This document shows positions 31,042 through 40,150 of a stretch of DNA of 64,000 bases, piece by piece. The notes under the pieces were generated by a model. It saw only the letters and a program-made list of their open reading frames with translations, was not told the DNA's origin and made no database searches. Where the stretch lies: contig JAHBXR010000002.1 of the NCBI GenBank assembly GCA_019636335.1, positions 186,001-250,000 of the forward strand, in the 5' to 3' direction. A program made the translations under genes and the position numbers. Numbering within the stretch: the stretch's first letter is position 1; the number at the start of each line of letters is the position of its first letter. The stretch comes from Pirellulales bacterium (GTDB lineage: Bacteria > Planctomycetota > Planctomycetia > Pirellulales > JAEUIK01).

Positions 31042-32136
31042 TCAGCGCGGCGAGTAACGCGGCTCGGGGCGTTCGAGCATCGCCCGGACCGATCGGTCGG
31101 GCAGGGTCCACACGCAGATCGTCGTGTCGAAGCTGCCCGAGACGAGTCGTCCGCCCACGGCGTCGCACGACAGTGCGGCGACCGAGCCGGTGTGCCCCAT
31201 GCCCCGGGCGCTCTCTTGTCCCGACGTCAGATCCCACAGGTGGATCTGGTCGTCGCTGCCGGCCGTGGCCAGCGTGTCGTTGCCGCAGAACGCCATGGCC
31301 AGCGTTTTGCCGGGCCGGCCCGGCAGAGTGAGTACTTTTTCGCCCGTCGCGGCGTCGAGAATGTCGATCTCGATGCCTTCGCCCGCCACGGCGATCCGCG
31401 TCGCATCGGGTGAGAAGGCCAGGCCGCGAATGCGCTGTGTCTGCAGTGTCAGGCTGCGATCGAGCGAACCATCGGTCAGCGTCCAGAACGAGATGCAGCC
31501 ACCGCGGCCACCGACCAGCAGTTGCTCGCCATCGGGCGAGAAGACCAGCGAACGATTGTCCGCGCACGAGCACGTCAGTTCGTGCAGCACGAGGCCGCGA
31601 TCGACGTCGTACAGCCGTACAACCTTCTCGAAACCGGCCGTGGCCAGCTTCGTGCCGTCGGGCGAGAAGGTCAGCGAATAGATCGCCGCCGGATGTCGAG
31701 AGAGCGTTTTGATGAGCTGCCCGGTCTCGGCATTCCAGAGATGGATGCGGCGGTCGTTGCCGGCCGAGGCGAGCAAGTCGCCGCCGGGGCTGAAGGCAAC
31801 GCGTTGCACCCAGTCGGAGTGGCCGCGCAGCGTTTGCTTGAGCGTGCCATCGGCGGCATTCCAAAGACGAATCAGATGATCGTCTCCCGCGGTGGCCAGA
31901 GTGGCGCCATCGGGACTCAGGGCCACGGCGTTGACGACCGGTACCTTATCTCGGCGCGTCCCTTCGACGGGCGTCTCGATCACCTGCGTGGGACGCAATT
32001 CGGGAGTCCCCGCGGCGCGAACCGCGCACTCGAGCGTGCCTCCGGCGAGCGCCAGGGCCAGGGTGAGCGTTGGTAGTCGTCGCAGCACCGAGTGCCACGC
32101 GACGAGGCGGAAGCGGATCGTTCGGCAAATGCTCAT
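31042..32136 (-). CDS. Exported WD40-repeat protein
   Basis: The ~364-residue protein has an N-terminal signal-like segment (LPTLTLALALAGGTLECAVRA) and seven WD40 blades, each of the form VxSVAFSPDGxxLATAGxDxxIRLWNxxTG, so one complete seven-bladed propeller fills the protein. Blades 5 and 7 have lost the Trp-Asp pair (IDILDAATG, ICVWTLPD). Such propellers are protein-interaction platforms; the partner is unknown. ATG 32136 is chosen because the upstream in-frame extension (to 32292) is not protein-like. It lies 168 bases downstream of the start of the giant surface-protein gene, in the same direction, and could share a transcript with it. Confidence 0.88.
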   Translation of the reverse strand: MSICRTIRFRLVAWHSVLRRLPTLTLALALAGGTLECAVRAAGTPELRPTQVIETPVEGTRRDKVPVVNAVALSPDGATLATAGDDHLIRLWNAADGTLKQTLRGHSDWVQRVAFSPGGDLLASAGNDRRIHLWNAETGQLIKTLSRHPAAIYSLTFSPDGTKLATAGFEKVVRLYDVDRGLVLHELTCSCADNRSLVFSPDGEQLLVGGRGGCISFWTLTDGSLDRSLTLQTQRIRGLAFSPDATRIAVAGEGIEIDILDAATGEKVLTLPGRPGKTLAMAFCGNDTLATAGSDDQIHLWDLTSGQESARGMGHTGSVAALSCDAVGGRLVSGSFDTTICVWTLPDRSVRAMLERPEPRYSPR

Positions 32137-32367
32137 CGTCTTCGACCGGCCTGGGGTGTCGAGTCGGTGCGGCGCGCGTGCCACACAACCCGGCGCAACG
32201 GTGCCGGGTCGTCCTTCGTCATCTATCGGCCGACAGGGAACGTGTCCCCCAGCAGAATCGACGCAGCCGTCAGACTTCGCCACGAATGGCAAGCTGGGTA
32301 AGCGGTCGCACCTGGCGCGGCGTTACCCAGCGCAAGTTGGAGAAGATGCCCCTGACGCAAGCGGTTG

Positions 32368-35300
32368 CTACCAAGTCATCGGGCGATAGCAGAGGGGCGA
32401 AATAAATGTGATTAGCCAGTCGAGGGGGCCACCCAAGCGGTACGCCGCGCGACGGCGATAGCGCCGGTAGAAGTCGCGGAAGACGTGATCGCTGGCCAGC
32501 GAGGCGCCGTGGTCGCCAAGCGAGGCCCGGAGGAGAGCCTGAGCTTGAGCGAACGAAAGACCATACGGCGACGCACTCGTGCCCGACTCGACGCCAATTG
32601 CGGCATCGACGACACGGAGCATGAGTTGGGCAAACTCTCCGAGTCCTTCGGCGTGGATCCCGATGCGCAGCGACCGGGCACGTTGCCAGTCTCCCACCAA
32701 CAAGGCATCGGTGGCCAACCACAGGCGGTGGATGGGCGTCGAATGATCGGGGGGAAGTTCGAGCGCCAGGGTATTGATCTCGGCGCCCGAGGCTCGCGTC
32801 GACGTGTACCGCAGACTGTAAGCCAGGGCCTGGAGCATCCAGGGTTGGAGATCTTTTCGACCGCGCCAGTTCGTGTACCACTTGTTAAGGTCGTGGAAAC
32901 GTCCGCAGCGCCAGAGCGCGATGCCCGCGTCGGCCCAGAGTGTGTTGTCGTGCCAGATACGGTCGCGATTCTTGCGGAGCAATTTGCGCACCAGCCCTGC
33001 TTGACGCTGCTGTCCGGCCGTCTCGAGTAGCGTAGCGAATGTTGCCCGCCACGCCGCCTCGTTCCCTGCGAGATCCTTGAGCCTGCGCTGGCACGCGCCC
33101 CAGCGAGCTTGTGACGCGGCGTCTTCGATCCAGGTCGAGAGTAGCGTGGGGTGGGGCGCGGCCTGCTTGAGCGACCATTCGACCGTCTGACGAAATAGCC
33201 GTCCCCAGCCACGCTGCTCGAATTCCGTCCGGGCCCGCGCCAACCAGGCGCGATCGTCGGATGGCGACTGGCAGAGGTAGGCAAGCCGCCGCCGGGCTTC
33301 TTCCTCGTCGCGTTTTTCCAGGGCGATTCTCACGTGGCCAAGCAGGTGCTGAGCCGGTTCGGGGGAATAAGGGCGCGTCCGCTCGAGAAGCGCCTCGGCG
33401 TCTTCGTACCGGTGCATCGCCAGGTAGAGATCGAACAGCGTCTGCGCGGCGAATTGATATTCGGGGGAGATCTGGAGAGCACGCGATAGGCTGGCGATAG
33501 CATCGATCCGCTCTCCGTATTGAAGCTGCGCATCGCCCAGGTATCCCCAGCCCAGGGCCAGATCGGGCGCGATTTGCGTCAGTCGAATGGCCGCCGCGCG
33601 GTAATCTGGCAGATTCTTTTCGAGTCGGTGCCAGTCGAGAATCTGCAGCCAGCCCCATTGATAGTTGGGATCGTCGGCGAGCACGTCGGTCATCTCGTCG
33701 ATCGCCCGGTGCAGGTCGCCAGCGGAAGCGAGAATCCAGGCCCGGCGACCGCGCAACGAGAGGGGCAAGCGGCCGTGCATCGTGGATGGCGTACAGGCTT
33801 GTTCGGCCTCTTCGAAGCGGCCTTCGATCGTCAGCAACTCGGCCTGGAGATCGTAGGCGTCCCAGTTCCAAGGATCGCAGGCGATGGCACTCTCGATGGC
33901 AGCCAGACGCTCGGCCGAGGTTGCGGGCCCACCGCCGCGCAATAGCGAAGCGAGCGTAAGCCAGGTGCGAGAGTTGCCCGGCCGTTCCTGGGTCAAAGTG
34001 CGCGCCAGATCGATCGCACGCTGTGGTTGGCCGGCGGCCATTCCCCATTGCTGCAGGTTTTCCCACGCCCAGTGGTAATCGGGATTGATGCGGATCGTGT
34101 GTTCGAGCGTGTCGAGGACCGCGCCGCGCTCGCCGCGCAACCAGTCGAGATAGGCGAGCAGCGCATGATTCTCGGCGCAGAGTGCGTCTCGCTGCAGGAT
34201 CCGCTCCATCACTTGCCGCGCGGTTTCGACATCGCCAGCGTCGACGTGGGCCATGGCCAGTTGTCGCGCCGCATTGCTTTCGCTGGGCTTGATTTCGAGG
34301 GCGCGATGTAGTGCGGCCACCCGGGCGGCTTGATCGCCTCGCGCGTGATGCACGGTAGCCAGCTCGCTCCAGACATCGGGCGTCAGCGGGAATTGCTCGC
34401 AGGCACGCTGGGCGAGGTCGAGCGCCTGATCGAGTTGCCGCAATGCCAGGTGCTGCTGTACGACGGCAATCCAGGCATGCCACAAATCGGGTCGTGCTTC
34501 GAGCGCTCGCTGAAGCAGCCCCAACAGCTCCTCGGGCGAGTAGGTCCCCTGGGCGACGTTGCGAAACGTGAGCAGGGCATCGCCAAAGCCGACTTGCCGT
34601 TCGAGTTCGGCTTGCACGAAACGCAGCTCTTCAAGGCGAGACTCCTGGGTGTCGCACGCGCGTACGAGTTCGTGAATGGCGAACGTGTTTTCGATCGAAA
34701 GCTGAATGGCACGGCGGTAGTGCTGGCGGGCCTCAGCGGTTCCTTGCATGCGCAGCGCCAGAAAGCCCCGCATGTTCGCGGCGAACGGTGAGTTCGGTTC
34801 TAGCTCATCGGCCAGGTCGAGTTCGACGAGCGCCTCGTCGAAGCGATTCTCGGACGAGAGCCAGGCGACCATCTCGCGGTGCGACCAGGCATCTTGAGGA
34901 TCGATCTCGATGAGCTGTCGGAGGACTCTTTCGCGCGGCTCGTGGGGAGAATCCTTGAGCCAAATGAACTGGAGCTGACGCAAGCCGTAGTGATGGGGAA
35001 ACTGGTCGGCTCGCTCGGCCAGATACGCAAGTGCCGCGCGTCGGCCTTCGAGCAGCTCGAGCAGCAGCGCGACCTGATTCTGCGCGTCGACGGCCAGCGG
35101 GTCGCTGGCGACCACATCGCGCCAATGTGCCAATGCCTGGTGCAAGTCTCCCTGGCCGTGGGCGATCTGGGCCGCGGCGCGCAGCCAATCGATCCGTCGC
35201 GTCTGACCCACGGCCGACTGAAGCAGTTCTGCCCCCCGCGCGCTTTGCCCGACACGAGCCAGTGTTGTGGCGGCATAGAGCTTCAAATTGCCGTCGTGTG

Positions 35301-37536
35301 GGCGCAGCGTCAGCGCTTCGTCGAAGGTGGCCAGTGCCTCGGGAACGCGGTGGACATCGAGCAACGCGCCCACCAGCGTGTGGGCTGGCAGGCTGGAGGC
35401 GGTTCCCAGTTGCCTGACGCGCGAGCGTAAAAAGGCCAGTCCCTCGTCTGTCCGGCCCAGGTGGCGGCAAGCCTGGAAATAATGGTGCGCCATGCGTTCA
35501 TCGCGCAGGTTGAGGCAGGCGGCGACGCGATACAGCGGGAGGGCCTCATCGAACTTGCGTTCCTCCCAATGCCGCACCGCCAAGAGCAGAAATCCCTGCG
35601 GATCGGCCGGCCGCGCACGAATGATCCGGCGCAGCGTCCGGCGGATGAACTCGCGCTGTCGCGCGTCGATCTGCAGTTCCTCGACCAGCATTTGCCGGAA
35701 GACGGGTTCTCCGCGCACGCGGTCGCCAAGCGCGCATAAACGCGCGACGCGCTCTTCGCGTCGCGCCAATAGACGCAAGGAGTTCAATTTCGCAAGCTCG
35801 CTCATCGCGTCGTCGGGAAACATCTCGAGCAAGGCATCGGCACAGGACATCTGCGCGGTCGCATCGCCATCGTAGTAGGCCAACAGCCGGCGTGCCGTGA
35901 GCGTCAATAAGTGCTGCGGCGCGGCGGCCACCATGGCTTCATAAACCGCCTGTGCCTCGTTTCGATCGTGGCGTTCCGTGGCGGTCTGTAGCACGCTGAG
36001 CTGATCGTAAAGCTCCGCGTCGGGCAGCAGCAGCCCGGAGAGTAGATCGATCCGATCCTCGGGCACCATTACCATGCCGCGCGGTCCGGTCGACCGATAA
36101 TACTGGAGTCCCTCGTCTCCCAGCAGCTCGGTGAAGTGCCGGAACGACGGATCGCGAATCAGCAGCGTGCGGCGCCGGCTGTCATAGCCGATAATCGCCT
36201 GCAGGTGCCCACGCGCGGGTTCGATGGTTGTCAACGAAAACGGAATTCCCCGGTCGATCAGCGCGACCGCGGCATCCCAGGTGACAGTGAATTCGCGGGC
36301 GTGAAAACCATTCTTTCGGCACCATTCGCGCTCGCGATGCGGGGGCGTGCCGTCGTAGCAGATCTCTTCGGCGATTTCCAAGTGGCTGGCCGGACGCGAC
36401 CAGAATTCGCACAGTGCCGCCAGGGTTGCCGGTGCGCAGGTGACGTGATGCTGCTGCACGAAGCCGACCGGCAGCGACACACGGCGTTTGCCCTCTTGCG
36501 GCTGCTCGAGTTGGTCGGCGACATAGCGATGAAACGGCCATTGCGCTTGCCGGGCGTACCGCGCGGCACGTGCGATGTCGCCGAGCGCGCAGGCAATGTC
36601 GCTGCGCCGGCAAGTGAGGCTTTGGTACAAGCTCGACTCGAGTATCGGATGCTCGTCGAAGAGCCGCTCGAGATGGAGCGAGGCCGAATCGTAATCGTCC
36701 AACTCGGTCAGCAGGTCGATCAACTGCAACGAGAGCTGCACGCTTTCGAGCCGCGGAATCTTGTCCTCCAGCAGCGCGCGCGCCTCGAAATCGCGTCCGC
36801 TGGCCTGCAACAGCTCGGCGGCGTAGGAGATTGCCGGACGGTAAAAGGGGTGTCGCTCGACGAGCGCTTCGATGCTGACCAGCGCCTCGGGCAGACGGTC
36901 TTCGCAGCGCAAGATCCAGGCATAGTCGACGCCGATCCAAGGTTCCTCGCTGGCCAGCTCCTTGGCCTGCGCGTAGAACGCATGGGCGGCCTCGAAATCT
37001 CGTCGGTCGGCGGCCAGCGCCGCCTCGCAGGCGTGCCAGAAGGCCAGCGTGCGCGGGGCGGCCCCCTCACGATCAAACGGTCGAAGCGTGAACTGCCACG
37101 CGGTGAACGTGCCGCGCCGTTCGCGCAGCGTGTGCGTGTAGAAGAGTCTTGCTTCAACGTTGTTCGGATCAGCCCGCCACGCGGTGAAGTGAAGCCAGGC
37201 TCCCAGCCGCATGGCACCCAGGTTATGTGCCACACGCCCAGCGAGAATACGACCTGCCGTGCCCGGCCACTCGTTGAGCGGACCGAGAGCCAGACCACAT
37301 CGCCAAGCCTGCACGTACAATCCGCGATCGTAGAGTGCTTGCGCCTCGTCCAGCGGCGATTGCCATGTGTGATTCAAGTGCCACCCCACGCCGGCCGATC
37401 GCGCCGGCGTACACCACGTGGGCAAAGTGAGGTCTCGTCCGGCCGTGGTCGCCGTGTGACCGTGTCGCGGTAGGTTAATAGCGCCTACCGGCGGTGTCGA
37501 GAGTTTGTCCCACTCAGGCCTCTGCCCATCCCCCAA
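32368..37536 (-). CDS. Giant TPR protein with an inserted C39-type cysteine peptidase domain
   Basis: The frame encodes up to 1722 residues from a TTG at 37536; GTG 37389 (VGWHLNHTWQSPLDEAQ) is an equally plausible start, so the first ~50 residues are doubtful. A TPR-like N-terminal region (~60-340) is followed by a papain-like C39 module (~350-500) with Cys ~365 in QQHHVTCAPATLA, His ~443 in RGHLQAIIGYD and Asp ~461 in LLIRDPS, the triad positions of C39 peptidases. Residues ~520-1640 are a long array of TPR-like helical pairs (ALxLAQRACEQFP, ALEIKPSESNAARQLA). No signal peptide or ABC domain is present. Role unknown; an intracellular scaffold with a processing domain is one reading. Confidence 0.85.
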   Translation of the reverse strand: MGDGQRPEWDKLSTPPVGAINLPRHGHTATTAGRDLTLPTWCTPARSAGVGWHLNHTWQSPLDEAQALYDRGLYVQAWRCGLALGPLNEWPGTAGRILAGRVAHNLGAMRLGAWLHFTAWRADPNNVEARLFYTHTLRERRGTFTAWQFTLRPFDREGAAPRTLAFWHACEAALAADRRDFEAAHAFYAQAKELASEEPWIGVDYAWILRCEDRLPEALVSIEALVERHPFYRPAISYAAELLQASGRDFEARALLEDKIPRLESVQLSLQLIDLLTELDDYDSASLHLERLFDEHPILESSLYQSLTCRRSDIACALGDIARAARYARQAQWPFHRYVADQLEQPQEGKRRVSLPVGFVQQHHVTCAPATLAALCEFWSRPASHLEIAEEICYDGTPPHREREWCRKNGFHAREFTVTWDAAVALIDRGIPFSLTTIEPARGHLQAIIGYDSRRRTLLIRDPSFRHFTELLGDEGLQYYRSTGPRGMVMVPEDRIDLLSGLLLPDAELYDQLSVLQTATERHDRNEAQAVYEAMVAAAPQHLLTLTARRLLAYYDGDATAQMSCADALLEMFPDDAMSELAKLNSLRLLARREERVARLCALGDRVRGEPVFRQMLVEELQIDARQREFIRRTLRRIIRARPADPQGFLLLAVRHWEERKFDEALPLYRVAACLNLRDERMAHHYFQACRHLGRTDEGLAFLRSRVRQLGTASSLPAHTLVGALLDVHRVPEALATFDEALTLRPHDGNLKLYAATTLARVGQSARGAELLQSAVGQTRRIDWLRAAAQIAHGQGDLHQALAHWRDVVASDPLAVDAQNQVALLLELLEGRRAALAYLAERADQFPHHYGLRQLQFIWLKDSPHEPRERVLRQLIEIDPQDAWSHREMVAWLSSENRFDEALVELDLADELEPNSPFAANMRGFLALRMQGTAEARQHYRRAIQLSIENTFAIHELVRACDTQESRLEELRFVQAELERQVGFGDALLTFRNVAQGTYSPEELLGLLQRALEARPDLWHAWIAVVQQHLALRQLDQALDLAQRACEQFPLTPDVWSELATVHHARGDQAARVAALHRALEIKPSESNAARQLAMAHVDAGDVETARQVMERILQRDALCAENHALLAYLDWLRGERGAVLDTLEHTIRINPDYHWAWENLQQWGMAAGQPQRAIDLARTLTQERPGNSRTWLTLASLLRGGGPATSAERLAAIESAIACDPWNWDAYDLQAELLTIEGRFEEAEQACTPSTMHGRLPLSLRGRRAWILASAGDLHRAIDEMTDVLADDPNYQWGWLQILDWHRLEKNLPDYRAAAIRLTQIAPDLALGWGYLGDAQLQYGERIDAIASLSRALQISPEYQFAAQTLFDLYLAMHRYEDAEALLERTRPYSPEPAQHLLGHVRIALEKRDEEEARRRLAYLCQSPSDDRAWLARARTEFEQRGWGRLFRQTVEWSLKQAAPHPTLLSTWIEDAASQARWGACQRRLKDLAGNEAAWRATFATLLETAGQQRQAGLVRKLLRKNRDRIWHDNTLWADAGIALWRCGRFHDLNKWYTNWRGRKDLQPWMLQALAYSLRYTSTRASGAEINTLALELPPDHSTPIHRLWLATDALLVGDWQRARSLRIGIHAEGLGEFAQLMLRVVDAAIGVESGTSASPYGLSFAQAQALLRASLGDHGASLASDHVFRDFYRRYRRRAAYRLGGPLDWLITFISPLCYRPMTW

Positions 37537-37638
37537 ATCTTGGGCAGGCCAAGGGCACGAGGGACTCTCCCCTTTTCGAAGGCGAGCGCGGTGTCTGGCT
37601 GTCGAAACGCGTCCGTCCGAACGGCAGGCCTTTCCACG

Positions 37639-39006
37639 TTACCAATGAACGTTCAGACGCATGCCATAGATGCTGCTGGCGCTCGAACCGGTGTTCGGTT
37701 CGTCGGGCGCTTGGTAGGTGTAGTTGAAGAGCAGACGCATGCGATCGGTGAGATACCAGTTCACCCCAAAGGTGGCGGTCGGCAGACCGATGCCCAGGAG
37801 TTGCCCGTTCGGGCCGCGAGGTGTGTCGGGGTCGAAGAAGTCGAGGTAACCAAAGCGCGCGGCCAACTCCCACGCGCCCCCGCCGCGCGACTTTTCTCGC
37901 GACGCTGGTCCTCGTAGCACGGGACGCGCGACGCGGATCGCACCGGGCACGGCATTCGCGCCGTCGTAGTCGCGATGCTCCCCCGTGACAAACCAGCCGC
38001 ATGCCACGTAGCTGCCGTGGAAAAAAACGTCGGCGGCGCCGGTTTGAGCGATGAGGCTGCCGTACCACTCGCTCTGAATCCAATAGGGGCCCTCGGCCCA
38101 CAGGGCCTGCACGTTCATCAGTTGTTGAAACGAAGCGGGAATCTCGATCACGGGCACGAAGGGGGGCGACGAGGAATCGCCTAGCTCGAGCAGCGGATTG
38201 CGAGGCTGCTGATTGATGACGATGACCCCCTGCTCGGGAAGACGCTCCGAGAGTGAGACGCCGACGAGCAAGTAGCGTGCGCAGGCATCGTCGCGGAAGA
38301 ACGCGCCCGTCAGTCGACCGGTGAAACCCACGGTGCTGCCGTCGCCCCCTTCGAAGTCACCGGCATCGGTGCCGGCATGAAACGCGCCGAGTGCGAGCGT
38401 GGCCGACTCGCCCACGTCGGTGCGAAATAGTCCCAGGCCCCAATTGCGCGCCGGGTCGAGCAAGTTGATGGGCGAGCGCTCCATGAAGGCAAAAAAGTTC
38501 GCGCTCGTGGCGCCTTCGAGACTGAAGGGTTCGCGAAAGTGTCCGACGCGTCCTTCGCCGAATGCTTGCCTCTCGCCGAACCCTGCGAAGATGTCGCGCG
38601 GCACGACTACGCCCGGGGCCAGATCGATCTCGGCAATGTATCGCCCGGAAGTCCCCCAGGCTCCCTCCGCGCCGATCCGCGCACGCCGCAGACCTACGGT
38701 GTCGCCCAAATCGCCGAAGGTGGCCTCGTTCGCGGCGCTCTGGCTGGTCCACAGGAAATCGGTGTCGACGCGTCCCCGCAAACGGACCGTGCCGTAAGGA
38801 TCAACGTGCCAGATGCGCGGAAAATCTTGCAGCCCGTCGAGGAAGCTCGGCGACGTTTGGTAGATCTCCTGTTCGCCGACATATTCTGTCGCTTGGATCG
38901 CGAGATCATCGGCGCGCGCAAGAACCTGCCCGGCCGGTGCGAACAAAAGCAAGAAGACCACCGTGAACCAACCTTTCCACCAGGTTCCACGGCGATGAGA
39001 AAACAT
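37639..39006 (-). CDS. Phosphate-selective-type outer membrane porin (OprP/OprO-like)
   Basis: From ATG 39006 the product is ~455 residues with a signal peptide (WFTVVFLLLFAPAGQVLARA). The beta-barrel features match the OprP/OprO family: YGTVRLRGRVDTDFLW, GLRRARIGAEGAWG, REPFSLEGATSANFFAFMERS, and a C-terminal barrel with LAARFGYLDFFDP, FGVNWYLTDRMRLLFNYTY and terminal NVHW, an outer-membrane-type aromatic ending. Family members take up phosphate or other anions. The pst/pho regulon is 8 kb away, but I see no Pho box upstream of this gene, so phosphate control is not shown. Confidence 0.85.
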   Translation of the reverse strand: MFSHRRGTWWKGWFTVVFLLLFAPAGQVLARADDLAIQATEYVGEQEIYQTSPSFLDGLQDFPRIWHVDPYGTVRLRGRVDTDFLWTSQSAANEATFGDLGDTVGLRRARIGAEGAWGTSGRYIAEIDLAPGVVVPRDIFAGFGERQAFGEGRVGHFREPFSLEGATSANFFAFMERSPINLLDPARNWGLGLFRTDVGESATLALGAFHAGTDAGDFEGGDGSTVGFTGRLTGAFFRDDACARYLLVGVSLSERLPEQGVIVINQQPRNPLLELGDSSSPPFVPVIEIPASFQQLMNVQALWAEGPYWIQSEWYGSLIAQTGAADVFFHGSYVACGWFVTGEHRDYDGANAVPGAIRVARPVLRGPASREKSRGGGAWELAARFGYLDFFDPDTPRGPNGQLLGIGLPTATFGVNWYLTDRMRLLFNYTYQAPDEPNTGSSASSIYGMRLNVHW

Positions 39007-39201
39007 GGTCGCTTTCCGCACGAAGCGTGTAAACGTCTGACGGCAGAGAGAGAGGACCGGCCGGGACCGCACGTCGCGGAGCAGAGGGAGTCTGTTGGCT
39101 CTCTTCGGCGCATTCCGGGCACGGCTTCATACACGCTTGGCGAACTCTCTCGCTTGCGGAACTTGTAGCGGTGGGGCAGGGTGTAGAGTGGTCAGTGGGG
39201 C

Positions 39202-39239
39202 AGGCGGGCTGACTCCCGTGTGGGAGAATCAGCCCGCCT
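39202..39239 (-). terminator. Strong stem-loop terminator after the small exported-protein gene
   Basis: AGGCGGGCTGA-CTCCC-GTGT-GGGAG-AA-TCAGCCCGCCT pairs over 16 positions with a 2-base bulge. It lies 20 bases past the stop of the gene at 39259-39795 (minus) and 196 bases upstream of the porin gene. Confidence 0.7.
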
Positions 39240-39258
39240 CGTGTCACCGGCTGCCGTG

Positions 39259-39795
39259 CTACTTCTTGCGCACCAGTTTCATGCCACCGCACATTTCTTC
39301 GGTGGGCTTGCCATTCTGCCAGCCGATGCCTTCGACCTCGAAGTGATCGTTGTCGACGAACTTGAGCACCGCCGCATGCATGTGCATATCTTTCTGCGGA
39401 TCGAGATTCGTGCCCCCCACGAACTCGAAATTGAGCGTGTCGCTCGGCGTCTTGGCGCGGGCTTTCATCTGCGGCTGATTTCCCAGCACGCAGTAGTGCG
39501 TCATGACAATGTCCGAGCCGTCGACCGTGTAGACCGAGATCATCTCCTGGTCCTGGCCCGGAAATAGCGTTTCGTGAAGGGCGCTGCCGCCGGCGGTGAG
39601 ACGAATCACCGAAACGACCTGGTCGGTGGGGTGGCCCTCTTCATCGGCGACGACCCAGGTGCCGACCAACGTCTTCAGCTTCTCGAAGCCCGCGTTCGTG
39701 GCCGCGGCGGGGGCGGGATGCTGATGGTCGTCGGCAAGGGCAGGCAGAGCGAAGCTGGCTCCCAACAGACCCAAGAGCAATGTGGCGATCTTCAT
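39259..39795 (-). CDS. Small exported protein, DUF1579-like
   Basis: The 178-residue protein has a clean signal peptide (MKIATLLLGLLGASFALPALA) and starts at ATG 39795 with AAGGAG 8 bases upstream. The mature part is a beta-barrel-like fold: LVGTWVVADEEGHPTDQVVSVIRLTAGGSALHET, then MISVYTVDGSDIVMTHYCVLGNQPQM and a C-terminal HFEVEGIGWQNGK, resembling DUF1579/lipocalin-like ligand-binding proteins. Ligand unknown. A His-rich segment (DDHQHPAPAA) follows the signal. The gene ends in a strong hairpin and is divergent from the Ser/Thr kinase gene. Confidence 0.82.
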   Translation of the reverse strand: MKIATLLLGLLGASFALPALADDHQHPAPAAATNAGFEKLKTLVGTWVVADEEGHPTDQVVSVIRLTAGGSALHETLFPGQDQEMISVYTVDGSDIVMTHYCVLGNQPQMKARAKTPSDTLNFEFVGGTNLDPQKDMHMHAAVLKFVDNDHFEVEGIGWQNGKPTEEMCGGMKLVRKK

Positions 39796-40150
39796 GGCGA
39801 GACTCCTTGCGAGAGATTCAGGACCTGTACCTCGGTGGGCATGAATTGGTCGAACGATCTCCCGCCCAATCGACAACCATTCGAGCAATTTCAGAAAAAC
39901 AGACTCGGCCACGCTGGTCGTGAGCCAAAAGTCATTGTCCTGTATGGGGATGCGTTCTGCGGGCGGTCTCCTCGCCGTGTGTTTCTCGAAATAAATAGTA
40001 GGCTTGATGGATCTGCACTGGCCGGAGTGGCGCATGGTGATCGAGAACGCTCGTCGCTTGCGGACGCCATTTGGCGGTAACTAGCATCGAGCTTGCAAGA
40101 CGCGGGCATCCCGGGCTCCCCCTCTCACCTAATCTCTCGACGACAAAGAT
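39796..40150. other. Divergent intergenic region upstream of the Ser/Thr kinase
   Basis: These 355 bases hold no recognised gene. A palindrome CGCCA-TT-TGGCG lies at 40065-40076, about 75 bases before the kinase start, and CACT-GGCCGG-AGTG lies at 40016-40029. Either may be an operator; no promoter is clear. Confidence 0.35.

Noticed and set aside
37000..39006. Pho box upstream of the phosphate-selective-type porin
   Set aside because: I looked for 7-base repeats at 11-base spacing before 39006 and saw none, so phosphate control of this porin is not claimed.
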